Below the pieces are notes generated by a model. That model did not search any database. It was not told where the DNA came from and saw only the letters and a list, made by a program, of their open reading frames with translations. 64,000 nt of DNA from Mastigias papua (Eukaryota > Cnidaria > Scyphozoa > Rhizostomeae > Mastigiidae): positions 13,069,558 through 13,133,557 of the forward strand of contig OZ025281.1 in NCBI GenBank assembly GCA_964019165.1, in the 5' to 3' direction. Numbering within the stretch: the stretch's first letter is position 1; every line of letters begins with the position of its first letter. The translations under genes were made by a program, and so were the position numbers. Below are positions 1 through 54,200 of this stretch, in pieces.

Positions 1-41045
<41,045 letters not shown>

Positions 41046-44000
41046 CTGAAACAAAGTTTCTAGACGGGAAAACCTTTGATGAAAACAGCTCGCGATGCAA
41101 TGCACAGCAATAACAAAAAACTGGGCTCGTGCGAACAAATCCGTATTTTGAAACATAGCTGATGAGAGATTTTCAGCAGGGATATTGGATTTTTATGAGC
41201 AAGTCATTCTCAAAGGCCTTAATCTAATTGAGAGAATAAGCATTGGTCATCAAAAGTTATTGTGTCGTCATCTTTGCTCTCGACTGCATGCCCAGGCCAG
41301 ATTTTGCAAGTCAGAACACAATAGCTGTATTCCAGCCTCAGTCTCAAACGTATCCACAAATAGGCCTGTATATGAGTTAAACTGGAACCGAACGCGACAA
41401 GGGGCGTGTGCCGTTGTTCTGTCTAAAAGTTTTAACCAATTTATATTCCCAACTGTCAATTTGCAGATACTGCAGATAACAAGTAGACTAGGAACTCTCA
41501 GTTTATGCTCAGAAACTTTAAACAATTTCCTAAACATTTCACAAAATTTGTCGAATATTCAGAACGGCCTGGGATCTAGGGAAAAGACCGCGGCCAGAAG
41601 GACTAGATATTAACTTTAAATTCATTTATTTTCACTTCGCTACGTTCACAGTTCATCATTATGATCGCTTGCATAAAAGTCAATGACTACATTGCTTTGT
41701 ATATAAGTTACCAGACACTGCAAGTCAATGCAGTCTCTCGTACTTCATATAAATAAAAAATTAAAGAGATTATAGCTAGCATGAAAGTTGGACTTTCAAA
41801 TGTATAACTTATCTATCGACTCACTTGGGTCTCAAATATCCACCTTGAATACATAAATTACGAAAAGAAATCTATAAACACTAAGTAAGAGAGACGATTG
41901 TCCTGTGTGAATATTTGAAATTTAAAAGTATATGCCATATCGACTTTCCTGGGTCTCAAAAATTCAGAACTGAACTTTCGTAACTTTTTGCACTGCCGAG
42001 TGCTGTTTTCGTACAAATCATTTTGTTGCAAACGAAAACTTCTTCTGGATTTCGGGTCTCTTGCAGCAGAAGTTTAAACTGCTTGCGAGAGATATACAAC
42101 CACAGACAAAAGTCCTTGGAACACCCTTAAAATAATGTTGAGGTAAAAGCTTTGTTATCAGAGTGCTATTTGAGATAGAATTGACGATTCTGTTGCGTGT
42201 AATCCCTGATTAATTCAATATTGTTCTGAGGGGGGAGAGGTGGGTTTTTTCCTATGAGTCAAAAAGTAACGTAAGTGTACCAAGACCTTTGGCAGCGATT
42301 GTAGTTCCTACAAACCCCACAACGAAAAGAACGCAGGGATTCCAAAGCGCAAATAAAACGCTTTCTTCTTGACACAATATATACGCATATTTGCCTCGTT
42401 GATTCATGGCCGCTCCTTGGATACCGAAATGCCACAAGTGCTGTTACCTTTATCAGATTCAAATTCCATCTATTCACAGTTAAACAGCGTAAAAATCCTC
42501 CCCGTTCGTATCACCTGGCAAAAATAACGCTTTCGGGGATAGCCGTTGTTCAGAAATTAAACAATAGGGACCACATGTGACACCAAACTGCATTAATTTA
42601 GGGCCTTATTTCTAATACACATGTTTTTACAAGAAAATAGTCTATAACAATATCAAGGTTCAAGTTTTCCGAGCTGTAAGAATACTTCAAGAGTAATTCA
42701 GGGCTCAAGTTTCATCAAGGTTTACATTCTTTGCTGGTAGGAGTTCTTTTTAGAAAAAAAACAAGAGTGACCTTCCCTTATCCTGTCTGAAACTCGCTAT
42801 ACCACGCGAGTGTGACTTATACAGTTTTTAGTATAATAATATAGTCCATATGAGAATCAATGCTCAAAATCGCATTCAGGCTCAAAATCAGAAAAATTTC
42901 AAATATTAAGGATCTGGGAAAAATTATGTATTGTGGCTCAAAAGAACGCAAAGCTCCACTGCTCAAATAGTGAAGACAGTTCAATGATGGATTTTTGACA
43001 GAGGAAAGTGGATAAGTCCATATACAGTTAAAATTGCAATTTCCAAGCAAACGCATCATCACATTTACTTAAGTTGTACATATTTCCAATATTAATCTAT
43101 GTATTCTAATGTTTTTTTCTGCATGTAGAGTTTGTGTGTCTGTGCTTGACACTGTTGTGTTACACAAACTCAACATTCACACTAAGAAAATCTTAAGGAA
43201 GTTTTTGCAATAAATTTTTAAAATGCTTATGAGATTTCAAAACTGGGCCAAAAATTTAGTTAAAAAAAGAACTGTCTACTAAGAATGACTGTCAAACTTG
43301 CCAACTTGACATTCCGTACTCAGGAAACTTAGGGATCATACAGAAATATGATGTCTTCAAAAATTGAACAAATAATGTATGTGAGTAGAAACAAAACTAA
43401 GTTTTGTATGAGCAGGGGTGGACTGGCTGGTTTGGCGCAGCAGTCAAACGCCCACCAGCCCCTTTGCTTTTCAGCCCCTTTCAGATATGATGTAAAGTAA
43501 TTTTCTTCATGTAATCTACTTGGTGAGTGTGAATGAAAATTGCCAGGGCCCTTTCGTGTGCCCCTTTCTGTGAGTAGAAACCAAATCGACCGCCCCATAG
43601 TCAGTTTCCTGTTGTTGATAACTGAAGAAACGCAATTGCTGGGCTATGCACTTACAATTCCAACGTGATTCAGCCACTGATTGGTATGGCAGCCCTGACG
43701 GAATACTACGGCCATTGCTATAGGGTTAAAGAGTTAATGACATCGAAAAGGGAAACCCCATCCCCGCCCATCCTCGCAAAATATAGAGCTTCGGCGATAA
43801 CCCCCCTATCGGATGAAGATGTACATGTATGCCCCTTGCCTAGGGAATGCATCACTTTCCAAGGAAATATAACTGTACGTTGATATATCGGACTGGGACA
43901 CAGATACCCCACCCCACCTAGAACAGACTCTATAAAATGATATAGAATACACTGATAGAACATATGGAGTCTTATTCTAACCCCTGTATGGCACAGTTTG

Positions 44001-45906
44001 TTGCACTATTTACTGTTTCGAAATTGTCAAATGCCCCTCCCTTTTCAGTGCGTGACGTCATTTACGCGTGACTTTCTTTCTGAGCCAAAGCTACGAGCTA
44101 TTGTTTGGATGGTCCTAGGCCACAGATTGCTCTTGCGAATTAAAACCTGTTATAAACTCCTTCAAAACTTGCTAGCACTTTGCATATCCTGTTGGTGGAC
44201 GTGTGAATATCCTGGTAAATTCATACAAGTGTGCTGGGAGATTCCCAGGTGCTTCAATACCAAATGTCACAATTATGAGAGTCAACTCACTTGTGCGTCA
44301 AAGCGTGTTTCCCAAGCTCGGGAAATAACACTCAGCACGATTTCAGATAAATACCTAGGGCTGTGGAGAGCTGATAAAGGATAGGAATAAGAGCAATTGA
44401 GATCGCCCAGTGGAAATCCCTAAAGCTGTCTGACTTTGTCGTATTGTTTCAAGTTGGGTGACAAGAAGTGAATCATTCCCGACCGATATTCCATAAGTAA
44501 TTAACGAAAGTATTGTTTATTTCTCTGCTTTTATTTCTCTGCTTTTATTTCACCGTTACTCAGTCAACTATAAAATAATCAAGCAACCAGCTTTTAATGT
44601 CAGTGGTTGAGTTAATTGTTTGGGGACTTTTTGTCTTTCCTTTCCAGGTGACTTACAATACACAATGGAAAAATCGCAAACACAACAGGCAGAACCTATC
44701 ATTCGCATCAAATATGTGGCTGCCTCATGTCCAATGAGGTGCGACAAGTACAGGCCACACTGAAATAAGTGTGAAAGACAGTAAATATGCATTCATGAAC
44801 CTGCCCCGATAAATTATGTAGTGTCTTGTTTTGATGGTGGGTACTTTATACCTGTCTCGAGTTAATTTATAGCGAAGGATTACATTTCTGCAATGTCAGC
44901 CCCAAAGCGAGCACTCAGATAACCGCAATATTCCCCACAACAGAAATCTCGCTATATTAAAACCATTACTTGTGGTACAAATCCACAATACTATTCACTT
45001 TACCTCAGGATGAGGCCGATGCCTGTTTTGAGAGCACCAACAATCTGTCTGGGAGAACACTGTACTGAAATCTACGGTTGTAACACCAGCAACATTGCAG
45101 AACGGCAAAGTGCTTAAATTAGACAAATAAATAGCAAGGACGCTTCAGGACTCATTGATATAAACATACGGCTATTCAACGCTCTGTAATATAACCCCAA
45201 ATGCTCGAATTTCAACTAAATATTTCCCTAGACTTCTGGAGCCAGTCATCCGGTCCCTGTGCGTGCAGTTAGGCCAGTTCAGCAAATTACGTTTGATCGC
45301 AAATAAAAGAGATGCTGTATGTATCGAAATATATTCTCTAGACAAACCTGAAAGTCTATTATTGGCTTGAGAGGCGGTACTGATATCGTGTGAGTCGCCA
45401 TGGCTACATTTCTGCAACTTCAAGCTAGAGATCTCTCTTTTCCTTCCACATTCAGTCGATGTTGTTGACGTCTGCCCAAGGTGGGTGTACACTGCATTCT
45501 TGTGTCCACGTGATTACGATCTGGTACTGCCGAGGGGCGTCACCCTATTGTCCTAAGAACAAGTGCTGTGAACATTTGAGCTGTGAACATCTGAGCTGTG
45601 AACATTCACACTGTAAACATAGATGTTTATCAGCTAGACAGTGCTTGCAAGATCTGCTGAACATTCTGGACAACAAAAAATGAGAGTTAGGCTTAGAGCC
45701 ATCACAGAAGTTAGTTGACAGTAGTGAGACAGTTAATAAAAAACAGTTGGCAGACAAGCAGTACACACATTTTTATAAACACAATTCTATAAGAACACGA
45801 GCCTAAGAATAGATTGGAAATAATAACAAATTAAAAACAAGCTGAAGCTGGGCATTGCCGTAAAATGTGTCCTGGGACAACGATGCATCAGCTTTCTAAC
45901 ATCGCA

Positions 45907-46429
45907 TTTCCTCGAAAGTAAGCCGACCTTCCAAAATAAGCCGATTCAATTACAACCCGAGATATTTTAGTAGAGTCAATAAAAATAAGCCGACCTCGAA
46001 AATGAGCCTTGAGGATGAAAAGATGTAAAAGACGATAATGACGAAATTACTTGTTCGAAAGAAGGAAGAGTTTTCATGTCAGTAAATTATAACTTCGCGA
46101 ATTGATGACACTAAATCCTGATGTAATAGACTATGAGCAATTTAAGAGAAAAGGGGTGCTTAAAACAGTGTTTGCTTAAAGAGTGAAGATGATGCATGGA
46201 AAGAAGATCGAAACGAAATTGTCTTTGACAACTTGCTAGATAATTCATAAGAGGGCATTAGTATTATGCTACCAAATTGACAAATTAGAAGATTTTTTTA
46301 AATTGTTGTTTTTTTCAAATCCTGTTTTCTCTCTTTTCAAAACACTCCTCGAAAATAGGCCGATTCAAAGTTGGCCGAAAAATTTCATTTCAAACAAAAC
46401 ATAGGACGCGGCTTATTTCCAAGGTAACA
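45907..46429. mobile_element. Short TIR element (family C), GTAAGCCGAC-type ends
   Basis: Left end TTCCTCGAAAGTAAGCCGAC; right end CGCGGCTTATTTCCAAGGTAA, an imperfect inverted repeat. AATAAGCCGA and AATAGGCCGA words recur inside. There is no ORF of note. It lies between the genes. Confidence 0.6.
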
Positions 46430-48876
46430 TGGTAACATATTGGCATAAAATGTCCTTTACTTGTTACTTTGTCACTTCTCCTCTCTGATTTTTGTGAATT
46501 AGTTGTCCTTCGCGAAACATCCAGTGTTGTCTTGTACACGCTTTTTTTTATAAGGAACCTAGCTAAAGGCCTAGTTCTAAATTATTATTCTTGTATATTG
46601 TCTAATGCAGCCTCAAAATTTTTGAAAAAATTAAGAGCAGACAGCCTGAGCTTCAATTTTACTGGTTCTTATAAGATTGTATGAGGAGACAATTTAAAAT
46701 TAATGTTTAAAATGATTCTTACCGAAAGGGCCAGTAATTCTTAGTGGGGAGTCATCTTGAACCAGCTAGTGGGGGAAATTTAGGAGTAATGTTGTAAACT
46801 TTGAAATTAAGACAAATTAAAAGCATCACAGTTACAGTTTTGAATACAAATGCAAGTATAACAGTTTAAAACCATAGCAGCAATAGTTTCTGAATTTTAT
46901 TCTGAATTAAAAATAAGATTTCTCCTTCTATTAAGTAACCGTGAGTCCAACTTAATGCAAAGTTAGACTCTGATATAGAGTATTCACAGCTACTGGCTAT
47001 GTTACACTAAATGTTCCTTTTTTCTAAGAATTTTGCACGGGTGTCGTTGAAGGGCTTAGTGAAGCACAGCCCCCTTGTCAAAAAATAAAGAGAGTTTTGG
47101 GGGTGAATCCCTATGGCATGAGTTTACTATGGTTTTATGCATCTTTCAATCGAGTAAGTATAACTTGTATAACCTTCATTGTATTTAAGTTTTCACAGTT
47201 TAGAATGAAATATTGGGTGTGGTCCATTGACTGGCCGGTAGAACAGCCCTCCTTGTAAACTTTTTAGGACGGCACCAATGCGCAAGAGCATCATTTGTGC
47301 CAAAATAAGTGAGGGAAACTTCGTGAAGGAATCAGTAAAAGCACATTGCGTCCCGTAGCCAAGTAAACCTGCTGTGTTTTGGTTCTCAGTAATCACAGAT
47401 CCAAGGGAAATGCCCCCCGTCATTCTTTTCTACTCAGTGATTCAGTGTGTTGGCTGTATGCAAAATCAAACACTCGCAATTTGATCAAGCTAATACATTA
47501 TGGGCACTTCGTAGCAAGCAGCAAGTATTTTTATTGACATTAGACTTTCAGGTAAGCAGTAAATTATGCACTTTGACATTATCCTAATCGACCCTCAAAT
47601 GTGGAATGAGCGCAAGTGGGTGTTAGGCCAGTTCTAGGCCAGTTCTATGAGAATCAAAGCCCTGATATATTCCGATCTCGACACATATTGTGAGATAGGC
47701 CAGAACGCTACTCTTCTAATGTAACCGCTTTGTTTTCAGTACTGTTACATTTTGTATTAATGGATGATCAGAAAACGTCTGAAATTAGCCTTTCCTTATA
47801 GCAATCTCCATTTGTTCCTGGTTTCTGACGGTTCTCATCTCTTGACTGCTTCCTGTATCGATTTAGGGGAACTACCCAGCGTGCTGCTATGTGTTTATAC
47901 GTTTTTGTATGGAATATCATACTTCCATATTCTAATATATGTTTGCTACAGATAGTAGCACAGTGAGTCAAATCCTATGCAGTTTGATTCTTGCCTCATT
48001 CACATATTGGGACTTGCGGTCATTCTTACTAATTCTTACTATGTTGTAAACTGCAAGCCTATATACCGTACTTTCACGAGGGTTACTGTATTCATCCTTT
48101 CATGCAAAGTTCGCTTAGGACAGAACCTATGCTGCTATAAACTTTGCCATCGTTTCATTACAATCTCTTTCTTCAGTCTACTGATACCTTCTTAGTTTCC
48201 GGTCTATACTGCGGGACACAACTGATTCAGGATATGTGCAAACAATAGAATTGCTGTTTTTGGCTTTTATCCGTAGATAATGACTGTTGACTTTACGTTA
48301 AAACCACGTATTTGTTTTGAATCAGTTTCACTCACAAGTAACCATCAAGCTCAACTTTGCATTCTCAAGGGCCGTCTGACAAATCTTTCATGCAATTTTA
48401 ATGAGTTTCAACGTGGATAGCATGCGAAGAAATCCAGTGGGGAAAGGTTAGCACGCAACGAAACGTGACATCACTTCTCAGGCATTATTATTAGACCACG
48501 TTATTCATAGGTTTCTTCCAAAGCTGCTTTGCCGCCTGATTTACTATTCTGCGCCGATTTCGAAATTGAGTTTACTGGTTTGCACTTGATATTCATCCAA
48601 GGGTGATATGTGCAAACACTGAAAGTTATCAGGTCAAACACTAATCTGATCCTACAGCTTGTCATATATCTGTAGCATTCTCTTTCAGCTCACGCATTGA
48701 CAAGAGTTGCCATTGGAACAGAGTTGGAACATCATTTTTCATAAAGGTTTGATATTTTCAGTTATTTCTTTTCTTTTTTACTGCTTAAGTAACTCAATGG
48801 GAGAATAGTAAATCAAACCTGTGCAGCAATGAACGATCCTTCACATTACATTAATATTATATCTTCTAAATATATG

Positions 48877-48880
<4 letters not shown>

Positions 48881-48941
<61 letters not shown>

Positions 48942-48960
48942 TATATATATTTAAATATAT
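48881..48960. repeat. (TA)n microsatellite, imperfect at the right
   Basis: TA run with TTTA interruptions, just before the plus-strand retrotransposon remnant. Confidence 0.95.
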
Positions 48961-49109
48961 TTGATGTCATCATATGTACAGAAGCTCCAAGCAGTCACAA
49001 AGAATAGAAGCAGTTCAGCTTGGTACACCATGTTGGTCAAAGCTTGTTATTGTGATCAATAATGGTAGCTTGCCATCTCCCCATAAATACTGATAATAAA
49101 TGTAGATAG

Positions 49110-49760
49110 AACCAATACATTGACAGTTACAAAGAGGAAAGTGAAAGTGAAGATAAAAGTGGGAGATACAGGAGTAAAGCAAGTTGAAAGTTTTATTTAT
49201 TTGGGAAGCACCTTTACTGGCCAAGGAAATAGTGAGAAGGAGATTGTAAAGCAGATTGGATTGGCAAAGAAGGCACTTGGTAATATGGATAAGATGTTGA
49301 AGAATTTGAGTACGAGTATGAAGTTTAGGGTAAGAATATTGAAATGTTTTGTGTGGTCAAAGGTGTTATATGGATGTGAGGCATGGACAATTAGGAAGGA
49401 TTTGAGAAGAAAATTAGATGCAGTTTAAATGTAATTTGTAAGACGCATGTTAAGGATACAATGGACAGATAAAGTTACAGATGAAAAGGTGTTGAGAAGA
49501 GCAGGATTGAAAAGGGAATTGATGAAAAGTATTGAGAAGAGACAGCTGCAATTTCTTGGTCACATACTAAGAGCACAAGGATTGGAAATTGACTGTTTAC
49601 TGGCAAGGATAAATGGAAGGAGGGCTAAAGGAAGACAATGGAAGAAATACATGGATTGTTTACTAGAAAGTTTTAGTGGGCAATACAAAGTAGCAGAGTT
49701 AGTACATTTATCAAAGGATAGACAGAAGTGGAGATTTATGATCGCTAACATCACATAACA
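49110..49760 (+). mobile_element. 5'-truncated non-LTR retrotransposon remnant, RT C-terminal region
   Basis: One frame reads FIYLGSTFTGQGNSEKEIVK, VWSKVLYGCEAWTIRKDLRR, then two stops three bases apart (49426 and 49432), then RRMLRIQWTDKVTDEKVLRR and LQFLGHILRAQGLE. This is the conserved C-terminal part of an LINE reverse transcriptase, where the two stops replace the usual E-M-W. It sits about 340 bases upstream of the ANKRD29-like gene. Confidence 0.85.
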
Positions 49761-50098
49761 GGCACCATGGAAAGAAAGAAATGTTTCCATAGTATATCTT
49801 GTTTCCTGGTATTCTCCCAAAAGGTATCACTCCAAAGTATCACCATTGGAATGAGATGGACACACATTAAATGACTAATTAAATGCTAGACAGATCATTT
49901 TAATAACTGTCCGTTGCAGCTATTGTCTTCACCCCATTCAACACCAAAACTTCTGTTCTTGTTGCTATGCTATTCAATGTTTTTGCAAAATTCTTTTTTG
50001 ATAAGCTCAGAAGTTTAATGGGAATGACATTTGGAGGTATTCCTAACTCACTGTTAACTGGAATTTAGCATATCAAAATATTATCATTGTGTTTTAGT

Positions 50099-50209
50099 AT
50101 GAATGAGCAGGAGGTGCAATTTCATCTAGCAGCAGTTCAAGGAAGCTTACCTCTCATTCAAAATTACATCTCTGGTGGGACAAAGATACAAATTGAATGC
50201 AAAGATGAG
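50099..50209 (+). CDS. ANKRD29: ANKRD29-like exon 1 (start)
   Basis: It codes 37 residues from MNEQEVQFHLAAVQGSLPLI to KDE, a first capping ankyrin helix pair. The donor is GAG|GTATAG. The upstream 300 bases hold no other in-frame start that I would prefer; a retrotransposon remnant ends about 340 bases upstream. Confidence 0.8.
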
Positions 50210-51209
50210 GTATAGTGTCCCTTTTGTGAATTGTTAGTGTTTTTTCTTTCAATTCAGTTGATATGAAATATAGAGCATATATGATATATGATATCATATT
50301 TTATTATATTATGTTATATTTTATTATATTATGTTATATTTTATTATATTATGCTATATTATATTATATCATAATAGGATAGGATATGATTTAATATATG
50401 ATACATACCATATCCAATTCAATACAGGATTATTAGAGAGGATTATCAGAGAGCTTCAAATAATATTTGAAAATGCTGGAATATTTGGAAAACTTCATTG
50501 GCTTTTAATTTGACATGTTGTCTTGAGATACAGAACTCTGTAGCATTGCAGTTTCAAACAAATCAATAGCAAATTCTTCATCAGTCTCATCCTGAGATTT
50601 TATTCTGATGCTGGTAAACATCGAATCTTGTTCAGCTGCTCTTGAACAAAATAAAGACTGTTTTCCCCCTTCTCCAACTAGTGGTCGCTTCTTTGATGAG
50701 TCCAAAGCATATCAGCTGAAGCAAGCACATATTATTTTGCATACTTGATAGCTTCTTCTTGAAATTTGACTATAGATTTTCTGTGCTGTGTAATATAATG
50801 GGCCCCTCCTTTCATCAAACCTGACTCCAGGATTATTGAAGAGGTGGCATTAGTTTGTCAAAATATAGACCAAAGGCGGAATTATGAGAGAGACGGGAAT
50901 ATGAGAGAGAATATGGTATCAAATATGATTGATATGACATAGTGTGGTTTTGTGTAATATGCTATAATATGATATGTTATGTCGTGATATTAGTGCAACT
51001 GATGATATGATTAAAAACTGGAAGAACTTTGTATTTGTAGGAGGGCACAACCGCATTAATTCTAGCAGCTGCAAACAATCATTTAGACATTGTGAAGGAA
51101 CTGCTTGCCAAGGGTGCTGACCCTAATGGAAGGCGAAAGGTAAGAGTTACTGCACAGGTTTTTGTTGTATGTTTGTCTGAGACTTTTTATAGTATTTATA
51201 AAGTGCAGT

Positions 51210-51249
<40 letters not shown>

Positions 51250-54200
51250 CGCGCACGTATGTATGCAATTCATATTTATCATTAAGTCATAGCCCTTGTT
51301 TCATGTCTTGTCTGGTTTTTAATCCAAAGCTTTTGTTGCAGACTGGCACAACAGCACTCTTTTTTGGTGCCCAGGGTGGTCATCTGGCAGTCGTGAAAGA
51401 ACTTTTGAACAATAACGCACATGTTGACCTAGCAAGCACGGTATACATTGAGACTTTTGTTTTCAAATATTTATTTAGATGTTTAAAGTGTCATTTTCTT
51501 TTGATTTCAGCAACTTTTCTAACTACCTTAGGCACCTTGTGCTTTCATGCATTTTACAAGACATCAGAGCCCAGTTGTTTTAAGCCAACTGATTCATACT
51601 TCAAATTTTTACACAGTGATCTTACACTCCATTGGTTTGTTTGAGTCTTTGTTAGATTTGCTAATTGCTTAGTTGATATAATGGTCAGACACTAGATTTA
51701 CACTGCTCTTATCCTCCAACAGGAAGGTGGAACACCATTATTTGTTGCCTGCCAATGCAACCATTTAACTGTTGCCAAAGAATTGGTTTCACGTGGTGCA
51801 AATGTACACACTACAATGAAAGTAAGTTGTTTTGACAATGATGCAAGAGATTTGCATTTGATTGCTGAGGTGTACTCTGTAACATGGACTGATACACAAA
51901 CCATTGCCCTATCAGTTATCACAGACAATTATCATTATCATCAACTTCTGTCATTCTGATTAGTGATCAGTGATCAATCATTACTATCAGTGATAATGGT
52001 AGTTAGTAGTGATCAGTAAGTGCAATCATCATCATCATCATCATCATCACCAATATAATCATCATTATCATCATTACCATAATCATCATCATCACTATCA
52101 CTATTATCATCATCAACATCATCATCACCATCATTAGTTAATCAATGTCGGTCAGCACTTCTGTCACTATCATCATCACCATTGTTTCCATAATCAAACT
52201 CTCAAACCTCATATTTTGCAGGATGGTGCCACCCCTCTCTTTGTCGCAGCTCAAAATGGCCACGTGAATGTAGTGAAATTCCTCATTAGCAGTATGGCAG
52301 ACGTCAATCAACCTCGAATTGTAAGGAGCATATTTCTATAAGACCGTTGTTCATAAATAATTAATGTTAATTTGACATCAAATTATGGGGTTGTGTTTTG
52401 TTTTAATAGGTTGTATTTAACTATCAAAGATATCTGTCACTTCTCTGTTACTTCCCTAGTTCTTTTTTCTGAAATTTGATCCTTATTTTCCTTTTTGTTT
52501 TTACTCCTTATGTTTGATTTTCATAACATTTCCCATTAACTTATTTTAAGGATCAAGCAAGCCCGTTATGGATAGCCTCTCAGGAGGGACATGTCGCTGT
52601 TGTGAAGGAGCTCTTACTAGCTGGTGCTAAAGTGGACATGCCAAGACAGGTAGGTGAATTGTGATGTTACTGTGAAAATAATTATGGCGACCGAATGTTC
52701 GTATGCCGAGTGCTGATTTAATTGAAGAAAGAGTACAGACGTAATCTATTACGTCACATCCTTCTATATGATTCATTGATTTCATTGATTCAATGTGTGA
52801 TTGATGGCTTGATTTGTCAATTGATTTGATGATTAACAGAGTGCCTCGCTGATTGTGTACTGAATTAATAATAAAGTTAATAAATGTTGAGATGGGTTGG
52901 GTTGGGTTGGGTTGGGATGGGATGGGATGGGATGGGATGGGATGGGATGGGATGGGATGGGATGGGATGGGATGGGATGGGATGGGATGGATGGATGGAT
53001 GGATGGATGGATGGATGGATGGATGGAATAGGATGGAATAGGATGGAAAAGTATGGGTTAGGATGGGATAGTATGGGTTAGGATGGGATATGATGGGATG
53101 GATACATGGATACATGGATCTTAGCTGAAGAGGAGGGATATTGAGCTCTTCCTCTAGAATATTATCCTTACCTGACTTCTCAGCAAGGAACACTGCAATA
53201 ACTCACTGCCATTGAATGAGCCTTAATTTGATGTTTTATTGTGTTGTTTCAGGATGGAGGCACTGCATTATTCAAAGCATGCCACAAGGGGCATGTTGAT
53301 GTAGCTGCTGAGCTGATCTCCCATGGAGCGTCACTGGAAGTACTCAAGGTATTCACTTCGTTAGCTTGCTTCATCGTCAAAAAATTAAACCATTGCAAAA
53401 TTAGCTGCATTCGTTTTGTTGTACGTCCTGGCGGACATACGCCCCATTAGAGTATTGCCCCAGATTCAAAATACGATCAGACGCTTGTATCTTATTCAGC
53501 TTTATCTTCTGTATTTTTCTTCTGAGTTCTATATTAATATAACAAACTGAATATTTATTTCATTGTTTGATGTCTGCCCTTTTAGAACGGGGAATCAGCA
53601 TTGCATGCTTCGGCTCTATTTGGACATCTTAATATCGTGAAGAAGCTCATTGAATCAGGCGCTGACCCCCATCTCAAAAACAAGGTAGGTTGCTAGAGAT
53701 GACAGAATTTAAGAACAATTGTGAATTGAAAATACGAGTACAAACGGTCACGAGTTGCAGTCCCTCTCAGGTCACTGTCTTCCACTTTCACTTCAGAAAG
53801 TAAGTCTATTCTAAGATGTACAGTGGCCATTGATGGCCATAGGATTGCGTCTGCTCTCTGCTAAAGAATACCAATCCCTGCTGTAGTCACTCTGTAATTA
53901 AGATTCCTTTGAATTCATATGGATTGATTTTGCTCATTGGTAATTTCATAGAAAGTCAAAATACAGAGCCAATCGTAATCATATTTTATTGTTTTCTTCT
54001 CGTTTGTTTATTCCGAAATCTATGTTGATCTATAGCTATATGAGGGACTTCGTAAATAATTATGTTGGCCATACTGCCCACTGTACAGCCTCAACACGAC
54101 AGTTTTTTGGTAAAGAAGTATAGAATGTTAACCTACTCGAGGAGAACTTACCCAATCTGCTACTAGTTATTTTACTTATGGATTTGGCCTTAAATTCTGC

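Larger units (their letters stand above)
41046..49109. other. Intergenic stretch, no gene supported
   Basis: Short ORFs on both strands show no recognisable family or splice-consistent exon chain. It holds short repeats at 41795-42050 that resemble 35175-35290, weak family A relatives, the family C element, a tandem of GAGCTGTGAACAT at 45565-45625 and a (TA)n run at 48881-48960. Any 5' exons of the giant gene or 3' exons of the laminin gene would have to lie here or be absent; I could not find them. Confidence 0.55.

Noticed and set aside
44568..44792. Cys-containing minus-strand ORF considered as a missing laminin-EGF exon
   Set aside because: Cysteine spacing does not fit an LE module and no phase-consistent borders were found.
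45545..45766. Cys-rich ORF on the minus strand
   Set aside because: The cysteines come from a short tandem repeat (GAGCTGTGAACAT), not from a domain.
47193..47423. 76-codon minus-strand ORF with a plausible-looking sequence
   Set aside because: No family recognised and no flanking exon; not enough to call a gene.
52627..53193. 188-codon minus-strand ORF with HPSIHPSIHP repeats
   Set aside because: It is antisense to the GGGAT/GGAT array in an intron of the ANKRD29-like gene.
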